Positions 12,010 to 21,970 of a stretch of DNA of 64,000 nt are shown in pieces. This stretch comes from Marisa cornuarietis (Eukaryota > Mollusca > Gastropoda > Architaenioglossa > Ampullariidae). Where the stretch lies: assembly GCA_004794655.1 (NCBI GenBank), contig SMMW01000013.1, forward strand, positions 3,357,501 to 3,421,500, read 5' to 3'. How positions within the stretch are numbered: position 1 is the first letter of the stretch; every line of letters starts with the position of its first letter. The notes beneath the pieces are model-generated. The model made no database searches. It saw only the letters and a list, made by a program, of their open reading frames with translations, and was not told the DNA's origin. The position numbers and the translations under genes were made by a program.

Positions 12010-12140
12010 ATATTCCAAGTGCAGAGAAAGGACAGTGCGCAAGTGAAAAGAACACTTCACAACCAAATGACACTGTATTGGCGACACGCGCTATAACCGT
12101 TGCACCACAAGGACCGATCCTAGATGGACTATCAGGCCAG
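12010..12140 (-). mobile_element. fragment of tRNA-derived SINE (family 2), reverse
   Basis: The reverse complement reads ggtgcaacggttatagcgcg...cgccaatacagtg, matching the head of the SINE seen in the spacers. Limits are approximate. Confidence 0.4.
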
Positions 12141-12155
12141 GACAACCGTGACTCC

Positions 12156-13100
12156 GTCACAGGTCATACAGGGGCAGACGTATAGAAAGAATTTCCCGAG
12201 ATAAGATCTGAACTCTAACCCGCTCACTTGAGTGGGGACAAGCAAGTGTTTTAACCACTACACTACAGTAGCATCTGGCTTTCGGGTTCGGCAACATAGC
12301 ATGGCGTTTAAGTGACTTTTAATTTAGAACGGCGCCATCTGTTTTAGGACTCACTTGATATTCTGACTGTAGTTGTTATCTTCTACGTTTCACCGACTTC
12401 TGCGAAGGTTTACTAAGAAAACGGTGATAAAGTCTTGTTTTTGAAACGAAGCTTATCTTCTCTGAGCGTAAGCAAGGGAAACAACCCAACGTGGCGTCAA
12501 TATGAAGTGCATGGTGTGTTACTGTGTTTTGAGATGACTGATTTTACAACAGTTTTCAAATCTACAAATCTATAGTACCAAACAAACATATATTTTATTA
12601 GAATACACATTAGAGTTTGAATATTACTTAATATAGTAAGCATCTTTATTCTATTCTAGCTTTCATCCTCTGTCGTTTCTCTCATTCAACCATCCCTTAC
12701 TACGTCATACATTCTACGTCTTACTACATCATAATCCTACGTCACACATTACTGATGTCAATCTCCTTGGCTCAGCTTAACTCTTCCCTTGACCTACTAC
12801 TGCTACACTATTTTCTTGTCATTTCCGCAAAATGACATCTCCTCAATTAAAAACCACGGGAGGGCCGGAAGTTTTCGGCAAATGTTTACAGTACATTTAT
12901 TTAATATTTTTGTTTAAGTATTATGTTCCTAACATTTTAAAATGTTGGCAAAATGTTTCAGTTTTAAATTTTTATTCGGTAAATGTTTCTAACATGTTTC
13001 TAAAATGTTTCGTCTCATACTTCAACATTATTACAACCACGTTATCGCTTTTAAAACGTTTATAAAATGCTTCAGTGTTATCTTGTCCTGCCTTTGTTGG
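12156..13100 (+). repeat. dispersed repeat X, copy 1
   Basis: Shares long blocks in the same order with 19183-20170: gtcacaggtcatac, atagcatggcgtttaag, tgactgtagttgttatctt, aagcaaggg and a run of diverged AAAATGTTT motifs. No coding frame is preserved. Class unknown. Confidence 0.6.
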
Positions 13101-13405
13101 AGTGGGTGTTGAAAGTTTGTTGCTGAGACACCCAAAATACCTCACCACTCGGTTACACGTTTATAAAATGTTAAAGGTCAAGACAATTGCTGAGCGAAAA
13201 TCGCTGGAAACAGAGCACAAAGTATCACAAAAAAATATTCCGGTGGTATTTTATGACAAAGAGGCATGATAGATTTTATATTAATATTTTTCTCTTAGGC
13301 ACAACTGGATTTGTCGAGAAAACAGAAAGTGACCAAACGAACTTATTTCTAAAAATAGCCCCGTCTGCACAAGATGAAGTCGAAGAGAAAAGATGCAATC
13401 CTTGG

Positions 13406-13417
13406 TAAAAGAAAACT
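13406..13417 (+). repeat. target-site duplication of SINE 1 (left)
   Basis: taaaagaaaact, repeated exactly at 13656-13667. Confidence 0.8.
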
Positions 13418-13655
13418 AGGGAAGCGGATGGCCGAGTGGTTAGAGCGCTGGCGATGGTTCAATTCCCGATAAGCGCAGCAAACTTCCCCCAGTCGACCCA
13501 GCTGACGGGATTGGGTACCTGACTCCATAGAGGGTTGGGGAGGGTAAGGCAGCGAGGGAGAGGAAATTGGCTGTAAAAGATGGCCCCGAGAAAAGTGGGA
13601 TCTCTAACACCTCACTCCCCTACGACCTCAAAAGGTTTTCGGATGACCTTTACCT
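13418..13655 (+). mobile_element. tRNA-derived SINE (family 1), copy 1
   Basis: Starts gggaagcggatggccgagtgg. The A-box-like tggccgagtgg and B-box-like ttcaattccc indicate a Ser/Leu-type tRNA head. The body contains tgggtacctgactccatag and ends ggatgacctttacc. It is flanked by a perfect 12-bp duplication. The homologous relic in CA-C (near 26100) has the empty site. Confidence 0.85.
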
Positions 13656-14376
13656 TAAAAGAAAACTGACGAGGATACATTGTGCTTTAGCTGAATGTTC
13701 TGCTATACACTCAGATGGAGTTATTTCGTACTCATTAAGGAAATCCTAAAGATAATGGATAAAACAAGCTTCTAAATAAAGTTCCAATCTGTAGGGCTGT
13801 ATTCCAAATTCAACTGTTTCATTTTTTGGGCAAAAAAATCGCTTCTTGAATACGACAACCTAAGCGATGTTTCTTCATTTGACTTAAAGACATGCACACT
13901 CACTGTTACAAATACTTCGATCGTGTAAGAGAACCTCCAGTATAGGAGAGTACCTTTTCCCGCCTTCCTAGTTGCAGGTGAGAATGCCGATGTTTGAACG
14001 CTTATATCTTTAAAATTAAGCATAATTATGAACTCATATTTTGGGGATTATTATTTTAAAACACAATGTCAAGTGCTTTAGTGTGTGGACAGCGTTGTTT
14101 CCCAACAAATCACACGTCAGTAAAATAAAATAAAAAAAATCAGTGATGTCTCACGTCAGTAATGTCATGTCAGTGTTATCACACATCAGTAATGTCATGT
14201 CAGTGTTATCACACATCAGTAACGTCACATATTAGTAATGCCACGTCAGTGATGTCACATATCAGTAATGTCACACATCAGTGATGTAGTTTTTATGTTG
14301 CCAACGGACGGAGTAAGGAGTTGGAAACAATCTGAAACTATATTCGTTTCCACTAATTATGTTGAGCCTGTTGCAG

Positions 14377-14443
14377 GTTGGAGGTGACGACAACCCTGTC
14401 TTTACTCCTCTCCTCACAACGCTCAACGGGATTCAGAATCCAG
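14377..14443 (+). pseudogene. pseudogene B exon 6 (intact frame)
   Basis: 67 nt with good TTGCAG acceptor and GTAAGC donor. Codes VGGDDNPVFTPL. Confidence 0.88.
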
Positions 14444-14718
14444 GTAAGCAGTCCAGAGTCCAGATTCACCCGCTAAACAAACTAACATCATGTTGGGCCG
14501 GACATGTTTTGACCAATCGGATTAAGAAAAACTGAATAATGAAGAGAACGTGATCACCTTTGTCTCAATACATAGTATTATGTTCTGTTTTACAGCGCTT
14601 ATACTTTCCAACAACAGTTTATGTTTCTTTGCTACTTAAGACACTTAATTTGTCTACATCCCCACCATCTTCACTTACACAGTTATCTCTGTGTCATCTG
14701 GTATTTCTCTAATTTCAG
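14444..14718 (+). pseudogene. deletion junction removing exon 7 in B
   Basis: The sequence runs from the intron-6 start directly into the second half of intron 7. In A these two points both carry ctaacat, so the loss fits a microhomology-mediated deletion of about 1.3 kb near 14480-14490. Confidence 0.8.
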
Positions 14719-14840
14719 ATGAATGCATTTCGAAGTGAGGAACCAAACCGTGAGTCAACAACATCCGGCCTGTCCAGCCGACCAACGGTCGAAAGGTCCG
14801 AGCCAGTTTCGAGTCAGATTGAGTAAATTAAGAGTCAGGA
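14719..14840 (+). pseudogene. pseudogene B exon 8 (frameshifted)
   Basis: Begins ATGAATGCATTTCGAA as in C, then lacks 22 bp, so the NNFRPVQP block is out of frame. Confidence 0.85.
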
Positions 14841-14970
14841 ACTCTAGGACTCAGATTCTGAACGTTTCTGTATACGATTTTCTAGTTTCCAGGACCACTA
14901 AACACTAGCATATAGGCATGTGGTTCTTTCATGTCTATGTTTTAGGCTTTTGTGTGTGTGGGAGGGGGGG

Positions 14971-15161
14971 TGTAATAGGTTAGGGGTAGGTCTTGTATTG
15001 TTTTGTGTGTGTGTGAATGGTGTCTTGTGCTTGACGTCTTGTGTGCGTCATTTGTTCGTCGTAATTTTGGGAAATGAATGACGTAAAAAAAAGAAGAAGA
15101 AAGGAGACGGTTCCATGGCCAGTTAGAAAAGAGAGCCGCAAATTCTTCATCTTCCATAAAA
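14971..15161 (+). repeat. left direct repeat (putative 5' LTR)
   Basis: Nearly identical to 16936-17121. It differs by a few bases in the GT run and one A in the A run. Confidence 0.8.
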
Positions 15162-15898
15162 TAGGAAGTTGGAAGGCGCCATCGGCTTGTAACTTAATGA
15201 CTAGAAGGGATGGTAGGATAAAGGATAGCGACGACGAACTGCTCAGTGAGGATGAAAACGTAGGCTGTAGAAGCTCTAAAGGGAGGAAGGAGCAACGTGA
15301 GGTCGCACCCCCTGTCATTTGTTACAGCTGTAACAGCGCAGGGCATATCGCTAGGTTCTGCCCTCAAAGATCAGACCGGCAGAAAACACCTGTAGATGTG
15401 AAATGCTACAGTTGCGGGGAGGTAGGTCACTTCTCGCGTCGTTGTCCCCATGGCAACGAGTGGGGTGGGATGGTAACGGTCGGCAATGCTTGGCGTGGTG
15501 GAAACGGTGATCAGGGGTCGGCTGAGGTTAGCGACATAGATCACAGCGAAGGGAAGGCGAGCGAGGATGAGATTAGCGATGTAGATGCTAGCGAGATAGG
15601 CATTAATAATGATTTGGCTGGCGAAGTGGGTGCAAGCGATGATGAGACTTGCGAGCTACATGTTAACGATATAAGGGCTAGCTGGCTAGATGCTAGCGAG
15701 ATCGAGGCTAGCGAGTGGAATACTCATGACGATGAGGCTAGTGAGCTCGGTGCTAGCGAGGTGGATGCTAGTGAGCTAGGTGCTAGTGAGATGGATGTTG
15801 GTGATGGGGCTAGTGAGTTAGATGCTAGCGGTGATGAGGTTAGCAAACGTACGGCTGGAAAAATAGGGAAGAAGCGGAGAAGCAGTGGGTGTTGCTAG
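15074..15898 (+). CDS. gag-like protein with two CCHC zinc knuckles and acidic repeats
   Basis: 274-residue frame. The nucleocapsid-like part has CYSCNSAGHIARFC and CYSCGEVGHFSRRC, both C-x2-C-x4-H-x4-C, around residues 84-127. Upstream is a basic, Lys/Arg-rich N-terminus that begins inside the left direct repeat. Downstream, from about residue 150, is a long acidic stretch built of short repeats such as DASEIGAS and ASELGAS, encoded by repeated gctagcgag. No capsid fold is recognised. It is probably a nucleic-acid-binding structural protein of the element. The true start could be downstream, outside the repeat. Confidence 0.65.
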   Translation: MNDVKKRRRKETVPWPVRKESRKFFIFHKIGSWKAPSACNLMTRRDGRIKDSDDELLSEDENVGCRSSKGRKEQREVAPPVICYSCNSAGHIARFCPQRSDRQKTPVDVKCYSCGEVGHFSRRCPHGNEWGGMVTVGNAWRGGNGDQGSAEVSDIDHSEGKASEDEISDVDASEIGINNDLAGEVGASDDETCELHVNDIRASWLDASEIEASEWNTHDDEASELGASEVDASELGASEMDVGDGASELDASGDEVSKRTAGKIGKKRRSSGCC

Positions 15899-16069
15899 CT
15901 GTTGCTAGGAAGGAGTTGATACCGGAAAGAGAGGTGATTTCGTCAGACCCAAGGGTGGTGAGATTGAAAGGGTCCCCGCGGCTGTTGTCTCATGATAGAC
16001 AGCGAGGAAGAGTCCGAGTAAGGGTTAAAATGCACCATCGGTCGAAGGTGAGGGTAGCCTTGCTAATGG

Positions 16070-16708
16070 GTGCATCATATTGGCGGTTTAGACAGAGACC
16101 TGAAGTCAACATTCCGACGGACCCAGCCTCAGCGCAAGAAAAGGGCAAGAGGGCGTGGTCAGCAAAAGGGCACGCGTCCTCGCGTTTGGGACCCGGGTAG
16201 AAGTCGTATGACGTCAGCGGGAAAGGTCAGGTGCGCATCGCCAACGGTCAAGGTGTTTCTCACCCCAGGTAGTCCTCACCCCGGGCTACGTATCCGCATG
16301 CAAGTGCGGTCTGACTCACGAAGGGTGAACGGGACGGCTGCATGTGCACAGTGTATGCACCAGCGGCTGGACTGTCAACGGGCTGCTCATGGTGTCGCGC
16401 AACATGCGGAAGGTAAGTTTTGTTGCCAGACGCCGCGGCGTTGCAGAAGTAGGTTAGCGGCAGAGGACGATAGGTCTGAAGCAGTCGAGAGTTCGGAAAA
16501 AGCTGAATGCATAGGGGGAAGGGCGGCAGAAGACGGGGTAGGAGACACCGATCGTCTGTCGCGTCACTGTGGTCAGGAACACAACAACCAAAACATTACG
16601 GACCAAGGACCGGGCACGGTCGACTGGTTGCAAATGAACAGCGGAGGCATAGTAAGTAACCGGCTAGAGAGAGCCGCGGGTGAATGTCCCGATCTGATTT
16701 TGGAGTAG
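16070..16708 (+). CDS. unidentified open frame inside the LTR element
   Basis: 212 codons, Arg- and Cys-containing, without a recognised domain; it overlaps another open frame at 15889-16200. Composition is GC-richer than the flanks. It may be a second element protein or a chance frame. Confidence 0.3.
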   Translation: MHHIGGLDRDLKSTFRRTQPQRKKRARGRGQQKGTRPRVWDPGRSRMTSAGKVRCASPTVKVFLTPGSPHPGLRIRMQVRSDSRRVNGTAACAQCMHQRLDCQRAAHGVAQHAEGKFCCQTPRRCRSRLAAEDDRSEAVESSEKAECIGGRAAEDGVGDTDRLSRHCGQEHNNQNITDQGPGTVDWLQMNSGGIVSNRLERAAGECPDLILE

Positions 16709-16935
16709 GGTGGGTAATGAACGTGTAAATATAATGTAATCTGACTGCCGTTTGAAAATTGAAATTACTATTATTTGTTAAAAATTTAATACTACATTGT
16801 GTTATAGTTTAGCCAGGAGAGATTTTTGTTAGGTGCGGCTTAGTTGTTAAGTTACATTGAGTTGGGGATTTACCGAAACAATATATCGACCTAGTTGGTA
16901 GAAATCTGGGAGATTTCAGTTTTAGCAAGGGGGAG

Positions 16936-17121
16936 TGTAATAGGTTAGGGGTAGGTCTTGTATTGTTTCGTGTGTGAATGGTGTCTTGTGCTTGACGTCT
17001 TGTGTGCGTCATTTGTTCGTCGTAATTTTGGGAAATGAATGACGTAAAAAAAGAAGAAGAAAGGAGACGGTTCCATGGCCAGTTAGAAAAGAGAGCCGCA
17101 AATTCTTCATCTTCCATAAAA
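16936..17121 (+). repeat. right direct repeat (putative 3' LTR)
   Basis: Preceded by gcaagggggag. It may continue to about 17155, where TGGGGGCTCGTC resembles a tRNA-Pro primer binding site. Confidence 0.75.
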
Positions 17122-18066
17122 CAACCAGAAATCTCTTCACCTTCATCTCCACCTACTGGGGGCTCGTCGAGCGTGGTGTATGTGTGTAATATGCGTCGTA
17201 TGTATGCAAGGTAAGTGTGCGTACGTCCTATTACAGGGGGCGTGCGCGCACGTGTGTTTGTGATGTGTGTCTGAGTGTTTCTTTGTGTGCTTTATTTGCA
17301 CACATTTCTATGTATGTCGATATATGTATATATGATCTTTGTGTGAATAATATGATTGCGTGCGTAGGCGCATGTGTGGAACTTTTCAGATCAATACATT
17401 TCACGTTTAATAATTTTGCGCGCGTACCATACGATGTTAACTGATAACACAACCTTTGAGGTTCGTTCTGCTGGCCACTTAGACATTGTCAAGACCATTA
17501 AACGAATTAAAACTTAATTCGGTCACACTTCTCCCCGACATTTCCTTATGATTGTCTGGAATGCGGCTGAAGTTCTTGCAGGTAGATGTACAGTTATTTA
17601 TGAAAGACAACACTGAGCGGCCAAGTGAGGGTCTGTCCAAATGTGAAAGGTGTTTTCCGAACAATTGCACGAACTTACAAATATTACCACGCAAAGACAG
17701 AAATGGAGGATGTGATACCACGGCTAACCACGAACGGATTTATCAAAATATGATCTCTGCTCTCTCGTGGACTGTTTGTCGACAACCTAAGCGTATCCAC
17801 GAATAGTCGTGATGTCAGAGTGTTTTACCCTATTGTATGTATTTTGTAGGCCTGGACTTCTTCAAGGGACCATGAATTATCTTCTCACGTTCAAGAAAAT
17901 TAATATCTTATTATTGTGTAAAGCTTGGCCATATCATTTGAAAGATATGGGACACAGGAAAAACCCGAACAGTTTACTTGTATGCGATGACGTTGTACTG
18001 CGCCAACTGGTGTCACTCACTCGCCAACTCTTACTGTCACACAACACTTCCGCTACTTACAGGCAG
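17122..18066 (+). other. 3' flank of pseudogene B resumes
   Basis: 17122-17240 is unique and contains tgggggctcgtc at 17156. From about 17275 the DNA matches the CA-A 3' flank (6780-7540). No gene is seen. Confidence 0.65.
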
Positions 18067-18576
18067 GGTCACATCCTTTTTTTAAAAATAGAACATTTTA
18101 TTTCCGTAACATCATAGCATTGCTTGTCAGAGAAGATGAAGTTAATACAATCATATGTCAGCTTCCTGAATTATGCAAGTGAGGCATAAGCATTTCTGGA
18201 GTAAATATGACAGGTAAAGTCAAAAGTTCAGCCCACCCTCCTGAAGACAAAAAATTAGCCTCTCTGTTAAGAATTTTTTTTTACAAATATTCCTTGAAAG
18301 TCATCTGGCACGTGAAGGCAAAATTCTTATCAAGCAAACAGTGACTTCACTTACAAGAGATCAAGAGGAGAGCACCCCATCACGGATAATATTTTAGTAA
18401 CAACCAGATCTATTTCTTCAATGTCAGTGAACGCTACTGCATTTCCCTGAGGTTAGTCCGCATAGTTTTAGCCCTAAATTACAAGCTGTGTGAAGCAAGT
18501 ACACAAATTTGTAGTGAGTGGGTAGACTGGGCAAGTATAATAAAATGCATAGATGGAAGTGCACTATATCAGTCAG

Positions 18577-19110
18577 TCAGTCGTCCCTTGCCGAGCACCA
18601 GGCGTTGGGGGGGAGCACATGGATAGACGCGGCAGCTGACAGGGCCCGCCACTCTTGCCTATTTTGGGCGATAGTCAGCAGGTCCTGTACAGGACGACCA
18701 GTCCAGTCTTTGACGTTCGTAAGCCAGTTCTTCCTCTGGCCACCGCGGCGTCGGCCACCCTCCAAGGTGCCTTGAAGGATAGTTTTCGACAAGGTGTCGT
18801 GCCGGGCTACATGGCCAAAGAAGACCAGCTGACGTCGCTTGACTGTTGATAGTAGAGGTTCCTGGTGTCCTACGAGTGGGGCAATCTTGTTTCTTACAAA
18901 GTCGTTGGTTTTGTGTTCTTTGTATGAGATCCGGAGCAGCCTCCTCAGACACTTGTGCTCGAATGCCTGGATTCTCCTTTCTGTTTCGGCGAGCAGAGTC
19001 CACGTGTCGCATCCGTAGAGCAGGATCGGCACTACCAGGGATTTGTATAGCCTGTACTTGGTAGTGAACCTTATCTTGTGGCTATGCCAGATCCTATCTA
19101 GCCTAGCCAT
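18577..19110 (-). pseudogene. C-terminal part of a LINE reverse transcriptase
   Basis: 177-residue frame with YKSLVVPILLYGCDTWTLL, FEHKCLRRLLRISY, FFGHVARHDTLSKTIL and GGRRRGGQRKNWL, the typical region after the catalytic palm in RTE-like and related non-LTR retrotransposons. The palm with YADD is absent, so it is a 5'-truncated copy. Clade assignment is tentative. Confidence 0.75.
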
Positions 19111-19182
19111 TGCTGCTGTTGCTGTTGCGATCCTGATGCCAACCTGTCAGAGAGGTGTAGCAGACCCTTACAACACTCTGTC

Positions 19183-20170
19183 ACAGGTCATACATCAGTT
19201 TATTAACAAAGTCCTCCAAGGAAAGGACGTATCACAAATTAAGCTGATGATAAACTGGCCTCGACTCCAAGACCGAAAATCGATATCCAAAACACGTAGA
19301 ATGGACAACAAAAGCATCTGGCTTTTCGTGATATTCGGGGTCACCAACATAGCATGGCGTTTAAGGGGAAGCGGATGGCCGAGTGGTTAGAGCGCTGGCT
19401 TCCGAACCGAGAGCGCGCTGGATCAATTCCCGACAAGCGCAGCAAACTTTCCCCAGTCGACCCAGCTGATTGGAATGGGTACCTGACTCCATAGAGGGTT
19501 GGGGAAGGTAAGGCAGCGAGGGAGAGGAGATTGGCACCACCCTCATGTAAAAGCTGGCCCAGAGAAAAGTGGGGTCTCTAACACCTCACTCCCCTACGAC
19601 CTGAAAAGGTTATGGGATGACCTTTACCTTTTTTTTTAATGTAGAATGTCGCCATACTTTTAAGGGCTTACTTAATATTCTGACTGTAGTTGTTATCTTC
19701 AACGTTTAACCGTATTTTAATGGAAGTTTAACTAAGGAAACGGTGATAAACATTTCGCTTTTGAAACGATACTTTACTTCTCGGAGCGCAAGCAAGGGGA
19801 ACAGGGCACCGTGGCGTCAATATGAAGTGCTTGGCGTGTAACCTTGTTTTGAGATGACCATTTTCAAATCTAAAACAGAGCGATGTGACTTATATAATAA
19901 GGTATTTAAAATACATTTTCTGTGAGAATTGTAAATAACTGAATTTTTATGTTTTAAATGTTTGCAATACATTTATTTAATATTTTGTTTGGATGTTATG
20001 CATGGTTCCTAACATTTTAAAATGTTTGCAAAATGTTTCAGTTTTTAAATGTTTATTCTGTAAATTTGTCTAATATGTTTCTAAAATGTTTTATCTAATA
20101 CTTTAACATTATTACAACCATGCATGTTAGCACTTTTGAAACGTTTTTAAAATGTTTCAATGCTATCTGG
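19183..20170 (+). repeat. dispersed repeat X, copy 2
   Basis: Collinear with 12156-13100 but interrupted by a SINE at about 19369-19632. Contains the same AAAATGTTT-rich tail. Confidence 0.6.
19369..19632 (+). mobile_element. tRNA-derived SINE (family 1), copy 2
   Basis: Full head gaagcggatggccgagtgg...ggcttccgaaccgag...gatcaattccc and the same body as the copy at 13418, ending in a T-rich tail. It is inserted into repeat X. Confidence 0.8.
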
Positions 20171-20369
20171 GTATGGCAAAGCTGCATACTGTTCTTTTGT
20201 TTCGCTTATAACTTTCTTGGCTAGCTATATATACTCTTCATCTCTAAGTAGGTATTTATTAAATTTCCAAAATGTCATATATTTTCCAAGATTTTTTTCT
20301 AGCTGAAATGTTATCATTATACAGGAATAATCAGATCTATAAGATGGTTCTATCCTTGCTGAGGTGACC

Positions 20370-21000
20370 TACCTTACTAATGATTCTAATATTAGAAAAA
20401 AGTCTAGCCTGGCCTGTTGTAGCACGGACGTGTATAGGTGGATTGCTGTCTGTCTGCCGAGACCAACGCTAAGCCCCTTGCGAAGGGTCGAGATTTTAGC
20501 ACTGTCAGTTTCTGTCAGGCCAAACCCGTGCTGAGTCAAATACAACATTTTTTTCACAGTCCGCAGTAGATTCTTCTTTGGTGTCGCCTTGTATTCCGAA
20601 CACACGCACAGATTCGTGCCGTGAATATTGCGCTAGAGTGTTGATTTTTTCTTTTTGTTCTGTGCACTGTGTTTTCAAACACTGAGTCTCTTTCTCTAAG
20701 CATACGACTTGTTTTTGAGTTTGCTCTTATAGTTGTTTTAATTGTTCATTTTCTGTTCTTAGCTCAAACAGAGTGCTGGTAATCATTTCTATTTTATTAT
20801 CTACTTGCTGTGTAAGTGAACACGTACTATTATCTGTCAGTAGCTTCAGAGAATCCGTCGCTTTCTGTAACATTTCTAGCCTTTCTACAATAGTGGCACT
20901 GTCTTTATAGCCTTGTTTACCTATAAAGACCTGTGTAAGTAGTGTTTACTGCCGGTCCCGAGACTGAGACGGTCTACTTTTTTTCGTACTGCTCGCACGG
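20370..21000 (-). pseudogene. LINE ORF1-like relic with coiled coil
   Basis: Translation of the reverse strand gives heptad-rich text (LEMLQKATDSLKLLTDNSTC, then LRTENEQLKQL) followed by SVRVFGIQGDTKEES. This is reminiscent of the coiled coil plus RNA-recognition region of LINE ORF1 proteins. Stops and frameshifts interrupt it. It would start with MGRHRAS near 21010, after a CAA-repeat leader. Confidence 0.4.
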
Positions 21001-21039
21001 TGACGGCCCATTCTTTCTTCCCCATCCAATATTTTAGAG

Positions 21040-21080
<41 letters not shown>
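21040..21080 (+). repeat. (TTG)n microsatellite
   Basis: About 13 TTG units. Confidence 0.9.
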
Positions 21081-21151
21081 CATATTCTCTAGTAAGAATT
21101 GGCTCGTTATTTTTTTATTTTTTTTTTACCTTTTATTGTTCATAAATTCTG

Positions 21152-21175
21152 ATCATCATCATCATCATCATCATC
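21152..21175 (+). repeat. (ATC)n microsatellite
   Basis: About eight ATC units. Confidence 0.85.
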
Positions 21176-21970
21176 GTACAATGCCATTCAACCACATGCT
21201 TATGCAAACGTAAATTAAAGCACCCCCCAACCCACATCAAAAGAAAAAGTCATGCATGTCTTTTCACAGGGCACAGATATCCCTTAATTCTTCTTTCCCC
21301 CAAACACTCACATATGTACATTAATTCACATAAAACCCACACTTAAAATGGGGAACTGACAAAAACAAATAGGACCTTGGGAGAAATCTGTGCCACAGCG
21401 ACAAAGCAGCCTGACACAAAGTTCACACACAAACTTACTGCAAAACAGACCGCAAGGCAGCTTTTCCTCTTGACAACAGGAACACAAAAAATACATAAAG
21501 AGGAGAATATGATCTTCCCCCTGTATTTTGACATGCAGGCACAAGCGGCAAAGAATTGACAAGAATGGCCAACAGTAAGAGTAATGTTTTAGAGTTGTCC
21601 ATTGTATTTCCTTTCATTGTATTTCCTTCTAACCTGGAGACCTTCTTTCTTTTCTTATCTTTTCTTTGTTTTGGGGGCATAACCAGACCTCTGTTTATCC
21701 AGCGACTGCAGTTGTTTCTAAGTCACATACAAGCCGGTTGAAAGCGGTACTCACCACGTTAAACAAAGTTTCTTTTTTTCACAAAAACCACAGCATATGA
21801 AGATATATTCTTTGAGAATCATTTACGATAACTAAAAACATCCCATGAAATAGCTTTTTACACTGTTTTCAAACTATTTTAATCATTGGAGCTTGAGTAT
21901 TACAAATTTTCTCCGTCACAGGCAAGAGCACAACCATCCGCCATGCTGAACATCGCTCACCTCCACAATC

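Larger units (their letters stand above)
13190..14060 (+). mobile_element. transposon-like relic Y (shared with CA-C intron 1)
   Basis: 13190-13405 and 13668-14060 match, in reverse, 26085-26330 and 24040-24370 of CA-C. A short frame (KEAHDRFYINIF, then GFVEKTESDQT) has a counterpart in C. B lacks about 1.5 kb of the middle. Probably a DNA-transposon remnant. Confidence 0.45.
10593..14376 (+). other. pseudogene B intron filled with insertions; exon 5 missing
   Basis: 10593-11060 matches intron 4 of A and C. 11060-11860 is shared with CA-C 29050-29720. 11870-14060 holds a dispersed AAAATGTTT-rich repeat, a SINE and a THAP-transposon-like relic (separate entries). 14080-14290 is the cagtaatgtcac minisatellite. 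No copy of exon 5 is present. Confidence 0.7.
8745..14840 (+). pseudogene. alpha-carbonic anhydrase pseudogene B
   Basis: A/C-type copy disabled in several ways. The promoter and signal-peptide exon are absent: the spacer jumps from about 8744 to sequence that in CA-C lies 3 kb downstream in intron 1. The WTYGSG mini-exon is missing. Exon 3 (9724-9887) has a 7-bp deletion in the QSPINI codons that breaks the frame. Exon 4 (10438-10592) is intact. Exon 5, with the third zinc His, is absent. Exon 6 (14377-14443) is intact, exon 7 with TTPP is deleted, and exon 8 (from 14719) has a 22-bp deletion with a frameshift. The region also holds several transposon insertions. It cannot encode a CA. Confidence 0.9.
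14971..17121 (+). mobile_element. non-autonomous LTR retrotransposon (gag-like only)
   Basis: Two direct repeats of about 190 bp (14971-15161 and 16936-17121), both starting TGTAATAGG, enclose 1.8 kb. A purine tract (gcaagggggag) lies directly before the second repeat, as expected of a polypurine tract. The interior has a gag-like frame with two zinc knuckles but no protease, reverse transcriptase or integrase, so replication would need enzymes in trans. No target-site duplication was found, and the right border may extend past 17121. The element sits in the 3' flank of pseudogene B. Confidence 0.75.
18067..21970 (+). mobile_element. composite insertion in the B spacer
   Basis: In A and C the spacer is continuous at the acaggcagg repeat; here 3.9 kb separate the two halves. 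It contains a LINE fragment, a second copy of repeat X, a SINE and an ORF1-like relic (separate entries). 18110-18540 and 21180-21890 hold nothing I recognise. Confidence 0.65.

Noticed and set aside
13418..13500. tRNA-Ser/Leu gene
   Set aside because: The tRNA-like head lacks an intact anticodon arm and is followed by a SINE body with target duplications.
14080..14290. CRISPR-like array
   Set aside because: The gtcacacatcagtaat units are adjacent, diverged and without spacers, in an intron of a eukaryotic gene.
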